Source: an uncultured Leptolinea sp.
GTDB lineage: Bacteria > Chloroflexota > Anaerolineae > Anaerolineales > Anaerolineaceae
DNA: 64,000 bases
Assembly (NCBI GenBank): GCA_903828565.1
Contig: CAIKMQ010000009.1
Span: 108,453 to 172,452 of the forward strand
Direction of reading: 5' to 3'
How positions within the stretch are numbered: the stretch's first letter is position 1; every line of letters begins with the position of its first letter. The notes under the pieces were generated by a model. That model was not told the DNA's origin and made no database searches. It saw only the letters and a list, made by a program, of their open reading frames with translations. The position numbers and the translations under genes are program-made. Positions 1 to 8,100 of the stretch are shown here, piece after piece.

Positions 1-1
1 C

Positions 2-235
2 ACAAATATTAAAGACAAGTTGATGGAATCGTTGGTAATCATCCGGAGAAACGCCTTAAGAGAATTAAAAGAAGCCGCCTATGCCCTGGGGTGCAATGCC
101 GTGATTGGTGTGGACTTCGATTATTTAACACTGGACCCACAAACCGCCAACCTTGGTGGAGGTACATCATACCAGCCATACATATTTGGGGTGACCGCGA
201 ATGGAAACGCCGTGATCATCGAGAAGAATAAATAA
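2..235 (+). CDS. YbjQ-like (UPF0145) heavy-metal-binding-domain protein, C-terminal part
   Basis: The reading frame is open through the left edge of the window, so only the C-terminal part of the protein is seen. The visible part has the YbjQ-type pattern: a helix ending in ALRELKEAAYALGCNAV, then IGVDFDY, a glycine-rich loop, and a final strand GVTANGNAVIIE. Proteins of this family are small pentameric cytosolic proteins of uncertain function, often called putative heavy-metal-binding proteins. An in-frame TTG at 20 and ATG at 23 exist, but codons continue upstream and the family normally has about 30 more N-terminal residues. The real start is therefore probably outside the window. A strong terminator hairpin follows. 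Confidence 0.75.
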   Translation, partial: TNIKDKLMESLVIIRRNALRELKEAAYALGCNAVIGVDFDYLTLDPQTANLGGGTSYQPYIFGVTANGNAVIIEKNK

Positions 236-261
236 AGACCCAAGTCATCACTAATTGATTC

Positions 262-290
262 AGGAGCGCCGGTGACGGCGCTCCTTTTAT
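262..290 (+). terminator. Rho-independent terminator after the YbjQ-like gene
   Basis: A perfect 9-bp GC-rich stem (262-270 with 277-285) closes a 6-nt loop and is followed by a short T run. It lies about 27 nt after the stop codon of the YbjQ-like gene. Confidence 0.8.
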
Positions 291-411
291 ATCCTCTTGA
301 AAATGGGACACGCGGGATGTATACTGAAATTATCCAATTACCGCTTTCCCTGACGGCAGGAAAATCATTCATGAAACCATCCCTCCCTGCAAGCAAGTAA
401 AGGAGGATTAT

Positions 412-768
412 ATGAAACACGCGCTGTACACCCAGAAATGCCGGGACGCGGTCCACACGCTGATCTTCCGGCGCGGATCCCTGCGGACGGCACTGACGAA
501 AGTCGCCGCGGAATGCTTCGCCACTTTCCCGCTGCAGCAGGTACCGTACGGTGACGCAGCACCCTGCACGGCACTGATGGACACCCTGACCGACCATCAC
601 CAGCGGCTACCAGCTGACGTCATCGCCGGGATGGATGAAGAGCAGGTGCGGCAAGCCGCCCAATCCATACTGGATCTCTTCTACCAGCTTTCGTTGGATG
701 AAGGCATGCAGTTGGTGGACACGCAGTGGAAGGCCACCTACCAGCGGCCATTGAAAGCCCATTATTAA
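412..768 (+). CDS. Hypothetical protein, 118 aa
   Basis: Not recognised. The start ATG is preceded by a good Shine-Dalgarno sequence (aaggagg, ending about 6 nt upstream). The protein is soluble and mostly helical by composition, with no signal peptide or membrane segment. A helical stretch rich in Asp, Glu and Gln (around DEEQVRQAAQSILDLFYQL) occupies the C-terminal half. It stands alone between a terminator at 262-290 and a lipoprotein gene. An antisense frame also spans this region but lacks a comparable ribosome site. No function is proposed. Confidence 0.55.
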   Translation: MKHALYTQKCRDAVHTLIFRRGSLRTALTKVAAECFATFPLQQVPYGDAAPCTALMDTLTDHHQRLPADVIAGMDEEQVRQAAQSILDLFYQLSLDEGMQLVDTQWKATYQRPLKAHY

Positions 769-871
769 TAAACTTGTAACAATTAAAAGCCTAGACAAAA
801 CGGTTCTACTGGATCAAGCCCGGTTGACTCTGGAATCTGCGTTCTGTACAATGGACAAAAAAGGAGGCAGG

Positions 872-1273
872 ATGCGCAATACATTCAAACTGATGGTAGT
901 ACTACTGGTGGCTGGGTTGATTCTCTCAGCTTGCAGCTTCAACGCGAGCACCGCCAACATACCGGAAGCCTACATGGCGACCGATGACAGCGGCGCGAAC
1001 CAAACCACGGTTTTCGCCCAGGATCAGGGCTTCTACGCCATTGTGGTGCTCAAGAACGCCCCGGATGACACGACTGTCAAAGCCGTGTGGACCGCGGTGG
1101 ACGTGGCCGATACCGACCCGAACCTTTTGATCGATGAATTCAGCATCACCACCGGTGATGCCACCATTCCCTTTAGCCTGGTCAATGACAACCTGTGGCC
1201 GATCGGCAGCTACAAGGTGGATATCTACCTGAATGACGAATTGAACCAGACTCTGGAATTTGAAGTTCAGTAA
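872..1273 (+). CDS. Small secreted lipoprotein, 133 aa
   Basis: The N-terminus is a lipoprotein signal: MRNTFK, a hydrophobic stretch, then the lipobox LILSAC, so Cys is expected to be lipidated after cleavage. The remainder is a beta-rich domain of about 110 residues, with VVLKNAPDDTTVKAVW and a final strand that looks like an immunoglobulin-like sandwich. The chosen ATG at 872 has an aaggagg site 5 nt upstream. An upstream in-frame start at 824 would put charged residues before the signal and is less likely. Its molecular role is unknown. Lipoproteins with such a domain are common in Chloroflexota genomes, but no specific family is claimed. Confidence 0.7.
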   Translation: MRNTFKLMVVLLVAGLILSACSFNASTANIPEAYMATDDSGANQTTVFAQDQGFYAIVVLKNAPDDTTVKAVWTAVDVADTDPNLLIDEFSITTGDATIPFSLVNDNLWPIGSYKVDIYLNDELNQTLEFEVQ

Positions 1274-1292
1274 TTTAGATCTCTCAATCAAG

Positions 1293-1318
1293 CAGGCTGC
1301 CAGATGGCAGCCTGTTTT
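1293..1318 (+). terminator. Rho-independent terminator after the lipoprotein gene
   Basis: A perfect 9-bp stem (1293-1301 with 1306-1314), a 4-nt loop and a TTTT tract lie 20 nt after the lipoprotein stop codon. Confidence 0.85.
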
Positions 1319-1352
1319 GCTTAACCGGGCTTGGCGATCACCGCCCGGCTGA

Positions 1353-1380
1353 TTGACATTTTCACCTTTACCGCTATAAT
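1353..1380 (+). promoter_or_regulatory. Sigma-70-type promoter for the serS leader
   Basis: A consensus -35 TTGACA (1353-1358) and a consensus -10 TATAAT (1375-1380) are separated by 16 nt. Transcription would start near 1387, just upstream of the T-box leader. Confidence 0.8.
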
Positions 1381-1390
1381 TTCAAACATA

Positions 1391-1633
1391 AGCTGAGCCT
1401 GGAATACAGGGTGATACTTCCGCTCCAGAGAGCCTGCGGACGGTGCAAGCAGGCAGCGGTTGACACCCAATCCAATCCAGCGTCAGGACTCTGACCAGTT
1501 TTCCACGGAAGGCTCCGGCCTGAAAAGGAAACGGGTACGCCCGTTAGCGCGTTTAAAGGTCCCGCCCCGGCGGGATAAAAGCAGGTGGCACCACGGGCAG
1601 CCCCTCGTCCTGCGGACGAATGGGCTGTTGTTT
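1391..1633 (+). promoter_or_regulatory. T-box riboswitch (serine) upstream of serS
   Basis: The leader has the expected T-box parts. A long Stem I is built from nested arms (CTGGA/TCCAG, GGGTG/CACCC, CCGCT/AGCGG, CCTGC/GCAGG). The conserved T-box core AGGTGGCACCACGGG is at about 1583-1597. A terminator hairpin follows (CAGCCC and TCGTCC arms, 1598-1627), then a T-rich tract. The tRNA-acceptor-binding tetranucleotide reads TGGC at 1586-1589. Its variable base C pairs with G73, the usual discriminator of tRNA-Ser, which fits serS control. A UCC serine codon sits in the internal loop at the base of Stem I (near 1470-1478) and is a candidate specifier, but this assignment is tentative. Uncharged tRNA-Ser is expected to favour antitermination and serS expression. 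Confidence 0.88.
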
Positions 1634-1653
1634 ATTAACCAGGAGGAGCAAAC

Positions 1654-2925
1654 ATGCTAGATATCAACCTTGTCCGCGAGAACCCTGAAGTGGTGCGGGA
1701 AGCCCTGCGCAAACGCCAGATGGACCCATCCCCGGTAGACGCGGTGCTGGAAGTGGACACCCGCCGGCGCGCCGCGCTGAGTGAGGTGGAAGCGTTGAAA
1801 GCGCAGCGCAACGCCACCTCGACTGAGATCAGCAAGATGAAGGACGCGGCTGCCCGGCAGGAAAAGATCGATGCCATGCGCGAACTGGGCGAACGGATTT
1901 CCCGGTTGGACCAGGCCTACAAGCAGATGGAAGCCGAACAGCTGGCAATCGTCCAGATCATCCCGAACATTCCGCACGCGGATGTGCCGCTGGGCATGGA
2001 TGACCACGACAACCCGGTCATACAGGTGTACGGCAAGCCGCGCGAGTTCGCCTTCACCCCCAAGCCGCACTGGGACCTCGGCCCGGATCTCGGCATCATC
2101 GATTTTGAGCAGGGGATCAAGCTGACCGGCTCGCGGTTCTATGTGTTGAGCGGGGCCGGCGCACGGCTGCAGCGTGCGCTCATCGCTTGGATGCTGGACC
2201 TGCATATCCGCCAGGGTTACACCGAGAAATACACCCCCTTCATGGTGAAGAGCGATGTCCTGCTGGCTTCCGGCCAGCTGCCGAAATTCAAAGACAACCT
2301 GTACCACGATGTGGAAGAGGATTACTGGATGGTGCCGACTGCCGAAGTTCCGCTTACCGGCATTCACATGGGTGATTTCATTGAAGAAGCCGCGTTGCCC
2401 TTCAATTACACGGCGTACACACCCTGCTTCCGGCGAGAGAAGATGAGCGCCGGCCGGGATGTGCGCGGCATCAAACGCGGGCACCAGTTTGACAAAGTAG
2501 AAATGTATAAATACTGCCGGCCTGAAGATTCCATGGCTGAATTGCAGAAAATGGTCCAGGATGCCGGGCAAACCTGCGCGGACCTTGGACTGCATTACCG
2601 TATGATCCAACAGTGTACGGGCGACCTGGGCTTCAACGGCATGATCGCATATGACCTGGAAGTGTGGGCGCCAGGCTGCGGTGAGTGGCTGGAAGTCTCT
2701 TCGATTTCGAACGTAGGGGATTTTCAGGCCCGCCGCGCGAACATCAAATACCGCCCGGCGGACGGCGGGAAACCGCGCTTTGTGCATACCCTCAACGGCT
2801 CAGGGTTGGGCCTGCCGCGCACCTTGATCGCGGTGCTGGAAACCTACCAGCAGAGCGACGGCTCCATCCAAATACCGGACGTGCTGAAACCCTGGATGGG
2901 CGGGATAGACCGCATTACCAAATAA
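1654..2925 (+). CDS. serS: Seryl-tRNA synthetase
   Basis: This enzyme charges tRNA-Ser (and tRNA-Sec) with serine through seryl-adenylate in the cytosol. The 423-residue length is typical. The N-terminal 110 residues form the long antiparallel coiled coil that grips the tRNA variable arm (MLDINLVRENPEVVREAL start, then an ALKAQRN region). Class II motif 2 is visible as CFRREKMSAGRD with a following GIKRGHQFDKVE. Motif 3 is NGSGLGLPRTLIAVLE. The ATG has an aggagg site 7 nt upstream. Expression is expected to be controlled by the serine T-box directly upstream. The stop codon overlaps the start of the next gene by one base, suggesting co-transcription. Confidence 0.97.
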   Translation: MLDINLVRENPEVVREALRKRQMDPSPVDAVLEVDTRRRAALSEVEALKAQRNATSTEISKMKDAAARQEKIDAMRELGERISRLDQAYKQMEAEQLAIVQIIPNIPHADVPLGMDDHDNPVIQVYGKPREFAFTPKPHWDLGPDLGIIDFEQGIKLTGSRFYVLSGAGARLQRALIAWMLDLHIRQGYTEKYTPFMVKSDVLLASGQLPKFKDNLYHDVEEDYWMVPTAEVPLTGIHMGDFIEEAALPFNYTAYTPCFRREKMSAGRDVRGIKRGHQFDKVEMYKYCRPEDSMAELQKMVQDAGQTCADLGLHYRMIQQCTGDLGFNGMIAYDLEVWAPGCGEWLEVSSISNVGDFQARRANIKYRPADGGKPRFVHTLNGSGLGLPRTLIAVLETYQQSDGSIQIPDVLKPWMGGIDRITK

Positions 2926-3434
2926 TGGATCTGACGACAATTCTGCCGTACATTTTTCCGACCCTGGTGCTGCTGGTGATGCTGGCCGGTTGGATCGGGC
3001 TGATCATCCCCGTTTACCCCGGCCTGACCATCATCTGGCTAGCCGCGCTGGTTTTCGCCATCATCCAGGGCCTGCAATGGCCGGGCTGGCTGTTCTTCAG
3101 CCTCTTGACCCTGCTGATGATCGCCGGCAACCTGGCGGATAACATTCTGATCGGCGCGCGAGCCAAACAAACCGGGGCAGCCTGGAGTTCGATCCTGGTG
3201 GGCTACCTGGCCGGTCTGATCGGGACTTTTCTCATCCCGGCCGTCGGCGGAGTGCTGCTGACCATCCTCGGCGTATTTCTGATGGAGTGGCTGCGCCGTA
3301 AAGAGTGGCGGACCGCCTGGAAAGTCACCGTGGCCATGGTTTTTGGCATTGGCTGGGCGGTGCTGGTGCGCCTGTTGATCGGCGGGATCATGATCGCGCT
3401 GTGGCTGGCCTGGTACGGATTGACCGCCGTCTGA
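2925..3434 (+). CDS. DUF456-family membrane protein
   Basis: This is a 169-residue integral membrane protein with about five hydrophobic helices. The pattern is characteristic of the DUF456 family: an N-terminal GWIGLIIPVYPGLTIIWLA segment, a glycine-rich ILVGYLAGLIGTFLIPAVGG segment, and a conserved EWLRRKEWRTAWK loop before the last helix. Family function is not established. The ATG start overlaps the serS stop (TAATG), so translation is likely coupled. A longer in-frame opening reaching back into serS is a shadow. The gene is followed by a strong bidirectional terminator shared with the convergent ferritin gene. Confidence 0.8.
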   Translation: MDLTTILPYIFPTLVLLVMLAGWIGLIIPVYPGLTIIWLAALVFAIIQGLQWPGWLFFSLLTLLMIAGNLADNILIGARAKQTGAAWSSILVGYLAGLIGTFLIPAVGGVLLTILGVFLMEWLRRKEWRTAWKVTVAMVFGIGWAVLVRLLIGGIMIALWLAWYGLTAV

Positions 3435-3505
3435 TGGCCCACGGAACGGCCGGCCCGCCCGATATTGTTGAGCCGGATGCGGCATAGGTAGAAACGATCG
3501 ATAGA

Positions 3506-3540
3506 AATCAGCCCCGGTACGCCGGGGCTGATTTTTGTTT
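3506..3540. terminator. Bidirectional terminator between the DUF456 gene and ferritin
   Basis: A perfect 12-bp stem (3506-3517 with 3522-3533) with loop TACG is followed by TTTGTTT on the plus strand. The A/T ends of the stem give a shorter U tract for the minus strand. It separates convergent genes. Confidence 0.85.
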
Positions 3541-3549
3541 ATTAACAAG

Positions 3550-4032
3550 TTAATCGTGTGCCAGGTAAGCTTCGAGCATCAGCAGGTTCTTTTCGCCAGC
3601 CTGCTTCACCACGCGCAGCAGCGCGTCTGTATGGCTGACCTCTTCCAGCTGTTCGCTGACAAACCAGCCCAGGAACTCGCGCGCCAGATGGTCATTCTGT
3701 TTGATCGCCAGGTCCATCAAGGCATTGACGCGGCGGGTCACTTCCCACTCCCAATCCAGCGCGTACTGGATGGCTTCTTCCGCGCTGGCAAAGCCGGTTT
3801 TTCCGGCGGGGACAGCCGGTACCTTCAATTCACCGCCAGTTTCCATGACATACTTCACAAATTTCAGGCCGTGCCCGCGCTCTTCTTCGGCCTGCTTCAT
3901 AAACATCTTTGCCATGCCCTTCAATGCCCGCGCGTCAAAGAAGGCGGCCAATTGCAGGTACTGGCTGGCGGCTTCAAATTCATGCCCGATCTGCGCGTTG
4001 ATCATTTCATTCAATTCTTTGCTAATCATCAT
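3550..4032 (-). CDS. ftnA: Ferritin, non-haem type (FtnA-like)
   Basis: This is a cytosolic iron-storage protein expected to form a 24-subunit cage with a diiron ferroxidase centre. The 160-residue length and four-helix pattern fit prokaryotic ferritin. Expected iron ligands are visible: Glu in HEFEAASQY on helix A, the EEERGHGLKF segment on helix B (E...EERxH), and Glu/Gln in VSEQLEEVSH on helices C and D. Two adjacent ATGs open the gene, with a GGG-containing ribosome site upstream. A minus-strand -10 TATAAT (complement of 4065-4070) lies upstream, and AT-rich repeats occupy the position where a -35 would be. Confidence 0.93.
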   Translation of the reverse strand: MMISKELNEMINAQIGHEFEAASQYLQLAAFFDARALKGMAKMFMKQAEEERGHGLKFVKYVMETGGELKVPAVPAGKTGFASAEEAIQYALDWEWEVTRRVNALMDLAIKQNDHLAREFLGWFVSEQLEEVSHTDALLRVVKQAGEKNLLMLEAYLAHD

Positions 4033-4079
4033 AGGATTACCCTTTCTGGGATTGATTTAAATTCATTATAGCAAGCCTG

Positions 4080-4140
4080 TATTTCTATTTCTATTGCAGG
4101 GTTACACGCCCGGTTTGATGATATAAATAGAAATTAGAAT
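4080..4140. promoter_or_regulatory. Divergent promoter region with AT-rich repeats between ferritin and the 4158 gene
   Basis: The minus-strand -10 TATAAT is at 4065-4070. Just upstream is a direct repeat TTTCTATTTCTATT (about 4082-4095). An approximately inverted copy, AAATAGAAATTAGA (4125-4138), lies 30 nt away, close to the plus-strand TATAAA. Paired arms flanking both promoters suggest a regulator-binding region, but no regulator can be named from the sequence. Confidence 0.35.
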
Positions 4141-4157
4141 ATTCAGCGGAGAAGAAC

Positions 4158-4859
4158 ATGGTTTGCATGGATCTACCTCAACCAAATACCGGCACTCAAG
4201 CAGACTTCGGGCAGTTTGCCCGGCTTGAGAAAAAAGCCCGCCTGATGTTGAATGACCAATTTGAGTACGCCTGGAAGCAACGGGAATTGGCGCCGGAGAA
4301 ACACGCGGCCGCTTTTTTGACAGCCTGGGAAGTGCTGTGCGCGACAGCCGAGGTCACCACAGGGCAGTTCAACCCGGCGGATTGGGTACCGGCCATCGGG
4401 CAGGACCCCGCCTGGGCACAAAAATTCAATGACCTGATAGATAACCCTAAATCCCTCACCCGCATGTATGTTAAACGGTTCGCGCAGTTATGGCCGATCT
4501 ATGATGTGCAGGCTGGTATGCTTCAGGGAATATTGCAAGTGGAAGCCCCAACGCGTGCGGATGCTCAGGCGGTTTACTTCCGAGCTGGAATCCCGTGCGC
4601 GCCGACCTGCTGGCAGACACATTCACAAGAAACCCCATTGCCGGCACCGGATTGGCAGCACACCTTGCCCGCCTGGGAAGCAGTCCGCCGCAACTTATTT
4701 CAGGACCCGGCATGGCACAACACGGAGAACGACACGCGGATCATTTCAAATGCTTTCCTCTCCCTGATTTATTTCTTCAAAGAGAGCCATCTCTACTTTG
4801 AGAACCCCAGCCTCAGCCCGGATATCTTTGACCGGACCCAGGTGCTTTCCAGCTTATGA
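4158..4859 (+). CDS. Hypothetical protein, 233 aa
   Basis: Not recognised. The protein is soluble and largely helical, rich in Trp and aromatic residues (WEVLCATAEVTTGQFNPADW, then FAQLWPIYDVQAGML). It has no signal peptide or membrane span. It lies divergent from ferritin and overlaps the downstream alkyltransferase-like gene by four bases (ATGA), so the two are probably one transcript. The Cys pair in GIPCAPTCW is a possible metal site but is isolated. No function is proposed. Confidence 0.65.
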   Translation: MVCMDLPQPNTGTQADFGQFARLEKKARLMLNDQFEYAWKQRELAPEKHAAAFLTAWEVLCATAEVTTGQFNPADWVPAIGQDPAWAQKFNDLIDNPKSLTRMYVKRFAQLWPIYDVQAGMLQGILQVEAPTRADAQAVYFRAGIPCAPTCWQTHSQETPLPAPDWQHTLPAWEAVRRNLFQDPAWHNTENDTRIISNAFLSLIYFFKESHLYFENPSLSPDIFDRTQVLSSL

Positions 4860-5176
4860 GCGAGACAGCCGATCATCCTTCTGTTTATTTACGCATTCAG
4901 GAGATTGTCAGGCAGATCCCTGCCGGCCGGGTCTGCACCTATGGACAGGTAGCCTACCTCGCCGGTGGATGTACCGCCCGTATGGTCGGATATGCCATGG
5001 CATCACTGCCCGAGGGATCTGACGTGCCATGGCAGCGGGTGATCAATGCCCGCGGACGGATCAGCCCGCATGGTTACGGCTACGGTTCGCTGCGGCAGAG
5101 ACAGTTGCTGGAAGAGGAAGGGGTGCTCTTCTCCCGGGATGGCGTGATCGACATGGGAATCTTCTCCTGGCCGTAA
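4856..5176 (+). CDS. Alkyltransferase-like protein (ATL, MGMT family)
   Basis: The protein is homologous to the DNA-binding domain of O6-alkylguanine-DNA alkyltransferases, with the fingerprint VCTYGQVAYLAG and ARMVGYAMASLP. The active-site PCHRV of true MGMT is PWQRV here: residue 59 is Trp where the alkyl-accepting Cys should be. It is therefore expected to bind and flag O6-alkylguanine lesions for nucleotide excision repair, not to repair them directly. The 106-residue length matches stand-alone ATLs. It overlaps the 233-residue unknown gene by four bases, which hints that the partner may be linked to DNA damage, although nothing in its sequence confirms that. Confidence 0.9.
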   Translation: MSETADHPSVYLRIQEIVRQIPAGRVCTYGQVAYLAGGCTARMVGYAMASLPEGSDVPWQRVINARGRISPHGYGYGSLRQRQLLEEEGVLFSRDGVIDMGIFSWP

Positions 5177-5191
5177 CAGCGGCAGAAAAGA

Positions 5192-8100
5192 TCAGACATT
5201 CTTCCAAATACCCGGGGTGGGAGCCAGTTGTTTGATGATCGCGATCAGTTTATCCATTGGCAACGGCTTGGAAAGGTAATAATCGGCGCCGGCATCGCGG
5301 CACATTTCTTCATCGCCCGGCATAACCAGCGCAGTAAAAGCAACCACCGGAACTTGCCGCAACCATTCTGAATCGGATGAACGCAACAGGCGGATTGCCT
5401 GAATGCCATCCATGCCCGGCATCTGAATATCAGTTAGAATAATATCCACAGAGAAACGCGTGGCTATATCCAGTAACTCATACCCATTACGGGCGGTCAT
5501 GACATGGCAGCCGGCTGCGGATAAGACTGCAGAGACCGTATCCAGGTTGATCTCATTATCATCTACCAGGAGCACCTCGTGGTTTAGTTTTTCTCCGGCA
5601 GCCAGGTGGGGGGATAATGAAGGAGGCGCAGCCACCCGCGATAATTCCTTCTTCAATTCCTGCAGGGTGAAAGGTTTCACGAGGTATCCGGCGGCTCCCA
5701 TGTGCAAGTAATTTTCGCGCGGTTTTTCGGCTGAACTAATAATGACAACGATCCCGGCGGTTCGCGGATCATTTTTTAACTCGCGCAGCACTGCCGCACC
5801 ATCCATGTCCGGCAGGTGCAGATCCAGCAGGATGGCATCGGGTTTGAAGCGGACGGCTTCATCCAGGATGCCTGCCCCCCAGCCGCGGATGACCGGTTCG
5901 ATGCCCAGAGATTTCAACAATTCACTGATTTGCTGCTGATCGGTTTCATCATCATCAATCAGCAGTACCCGGTTCATCGGATTAATGTTTCGATTCAAGC
6001 GGTGATGATCATCGATCAATGTCCCCTGCCAGCTGAAGGTGAGGGTGAACCGGCTGCCCTTACCCTCTTCACTTTCCACGTGGACACTGCCGCCGTGCAT
6101 TTCCATCAACCGGGCAACGAGCGAGAGTCCCAGCCCGGTACCAGTGTATTCACGAGAGAGGCTGCTATCAAGCTGGATGAATGGCTTGAAGAGTTTCTGC
6201 ATGTTATCCGTGTGGATGCCGATACCGGTATCCCATACCACGATCTGTAATTGACCATCCGCCACGCTGGCTTCCAGCCCGACTTTGCCGCCCTCAGGGG
6301 TGAACTTGACAGCATTGCTCAACAAGTTCACCAGGATTTGTTTCAGCCTGCGGGTATCGGCCATTAAAGCCGCATTGCGCGGTTCTGCCTGGTAGATCAA
6401 CTCGATATGCTTTTTCTGGGCCATCGATTTGACCATTTGCAGGCTCGCCTGGCTGACCTCATGGATGGAGCAGATCTCATACTGCAGTTCCAGCCGGTCG
6501 GCACCGATTTTGGAAAGATCCAGAATATCATTGATCAATTCCAACAGGTGGCGCCCGGACTGTTGGATGTTCTGCACCGCGCTTAGTTGCTTTTCATTCA
6601 GATCCCCGTAGGTTTCCATTTGCAGTACTTCAGAGAGTCCCAGTATACCCGTGAGGGGAGTGCGCAACTCATGGCTCATGCTGGCGAGAAATTCATCTTT
6701 CAGCTTGGATGCTTTTTCCAGTGAAGCATTCGCTGAACTTAACTGATCGCGGCTTTTTCGCAATGCTTTCTCAGAGGCAATGAGCGCGATTTCTGCTTGC
6801 TTTTTATCGGTAATATCTCGTATTACCGACTGGATCAGTACCACCTTCCCATCTGCATCATGCACCGGTGAGAGCAGGATCTCCATAATGATCTTCGCGC
6901 CATCCCGACGGATGAAGGTGCGTTCGTATGCCGGCACTAACTGGCCTTGCCGGATGGCGGCCAGTTTTTTCTGCGCGTCCTGGCGCTCTTCAGGTACTAC
7001 GCTGAAATCAAACTCCCGCTTATCGCGCTCCAGGTATTCCGCTAGCGAATACCCCAAGATCCGCAACCCCTGCGAGTTAGCACTGATTGCACGCCCGTGA
7101 GGGTTGAAGAGAAAAATACCATCACTGGAACTCTCAAATAAGCTGCGGTAAATGGCTTCTGATTCGAACAGTGATTGTTCGCTGCGATGAAGCGCTTCTA
7201 CCACTTTCTGTCTTTCGGTCACATCCTGCACGGACGAACGCGTGGCGATAATATGTCCGGCAGCATCACGCATGGCTGCACTATTGATCAAAACAAACAG
7301 CGGGGTGCCATCTGCGCGAATAAAGGTAAGTTCAGCATTTTTCACTTCACCAGTTTGGAGGAATTCCGCGAATATAGCTTCGACTCTTTGTTTTTCGGCA
7401 TCGGGTACCAGGTCAGAGATCTTCATCTTCCCCACAACTTCATCTTTGGTGTACCCCAGCCAATTAAGCTCGGTCTGGTTCATCATTCGAAAGACCAGGT
7501 CCAAACCCACAGAGTGGTATCCGATTGGCGCGTTGTTATACAGGTCTTCCACCTCTGCCGTGCGGTCCTTTACCTTTTCTTCCAGTTGCTGGTTGAAGGT
7601 CGTCAGACGGTGATTTAATTGACTGATATCCAGACCATCTAGAATCTGAATGATGAATGAAAATACTGCAATAATGCCGATCACGCCGATCAAAATTACC
7701 CGGTTATAATCTGCGCCGGTTGATTCAAGAACTACCCATAATAAGAAGGCAATGCTGATCAGACTGGCTGTGAAAAAGCGGTGGAACTCGGTGATATTCA
7801 TCTGGCGGTAGCCAGAGTTCTCACTGCTCCGTTTCCAGTGCTGGATCAATGCAGAGGATGCGAATAACACATAACTCCAGGCGTAGATCACATCCACCCA
7901 GTGACCATGGAGGAACCCGGTATCCAACTCCACAGAAACAAAGAACGCATCTGCCAGAATGGTGGAGAGGCAGGCTGCCAGGAGCAGATAGATGGATGCT
8001 GATCGAACTCCCGGATGCGAGTGGGTGAGGATCAGGATGATTGCTGCAAGCAAAAAGAGATCAAAAGCCGGGTATGCCAGGGTAAACAGGTATTCCAGGC

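Noticed and set aside
1657..2787. A 376-codon open frame antisense to serS
   Set aside because: It lies wholly inside the conserved seryl-tRNA synthetase, has no family-like features and no ribosome site; GC-rich codon use makes such shadows common here.
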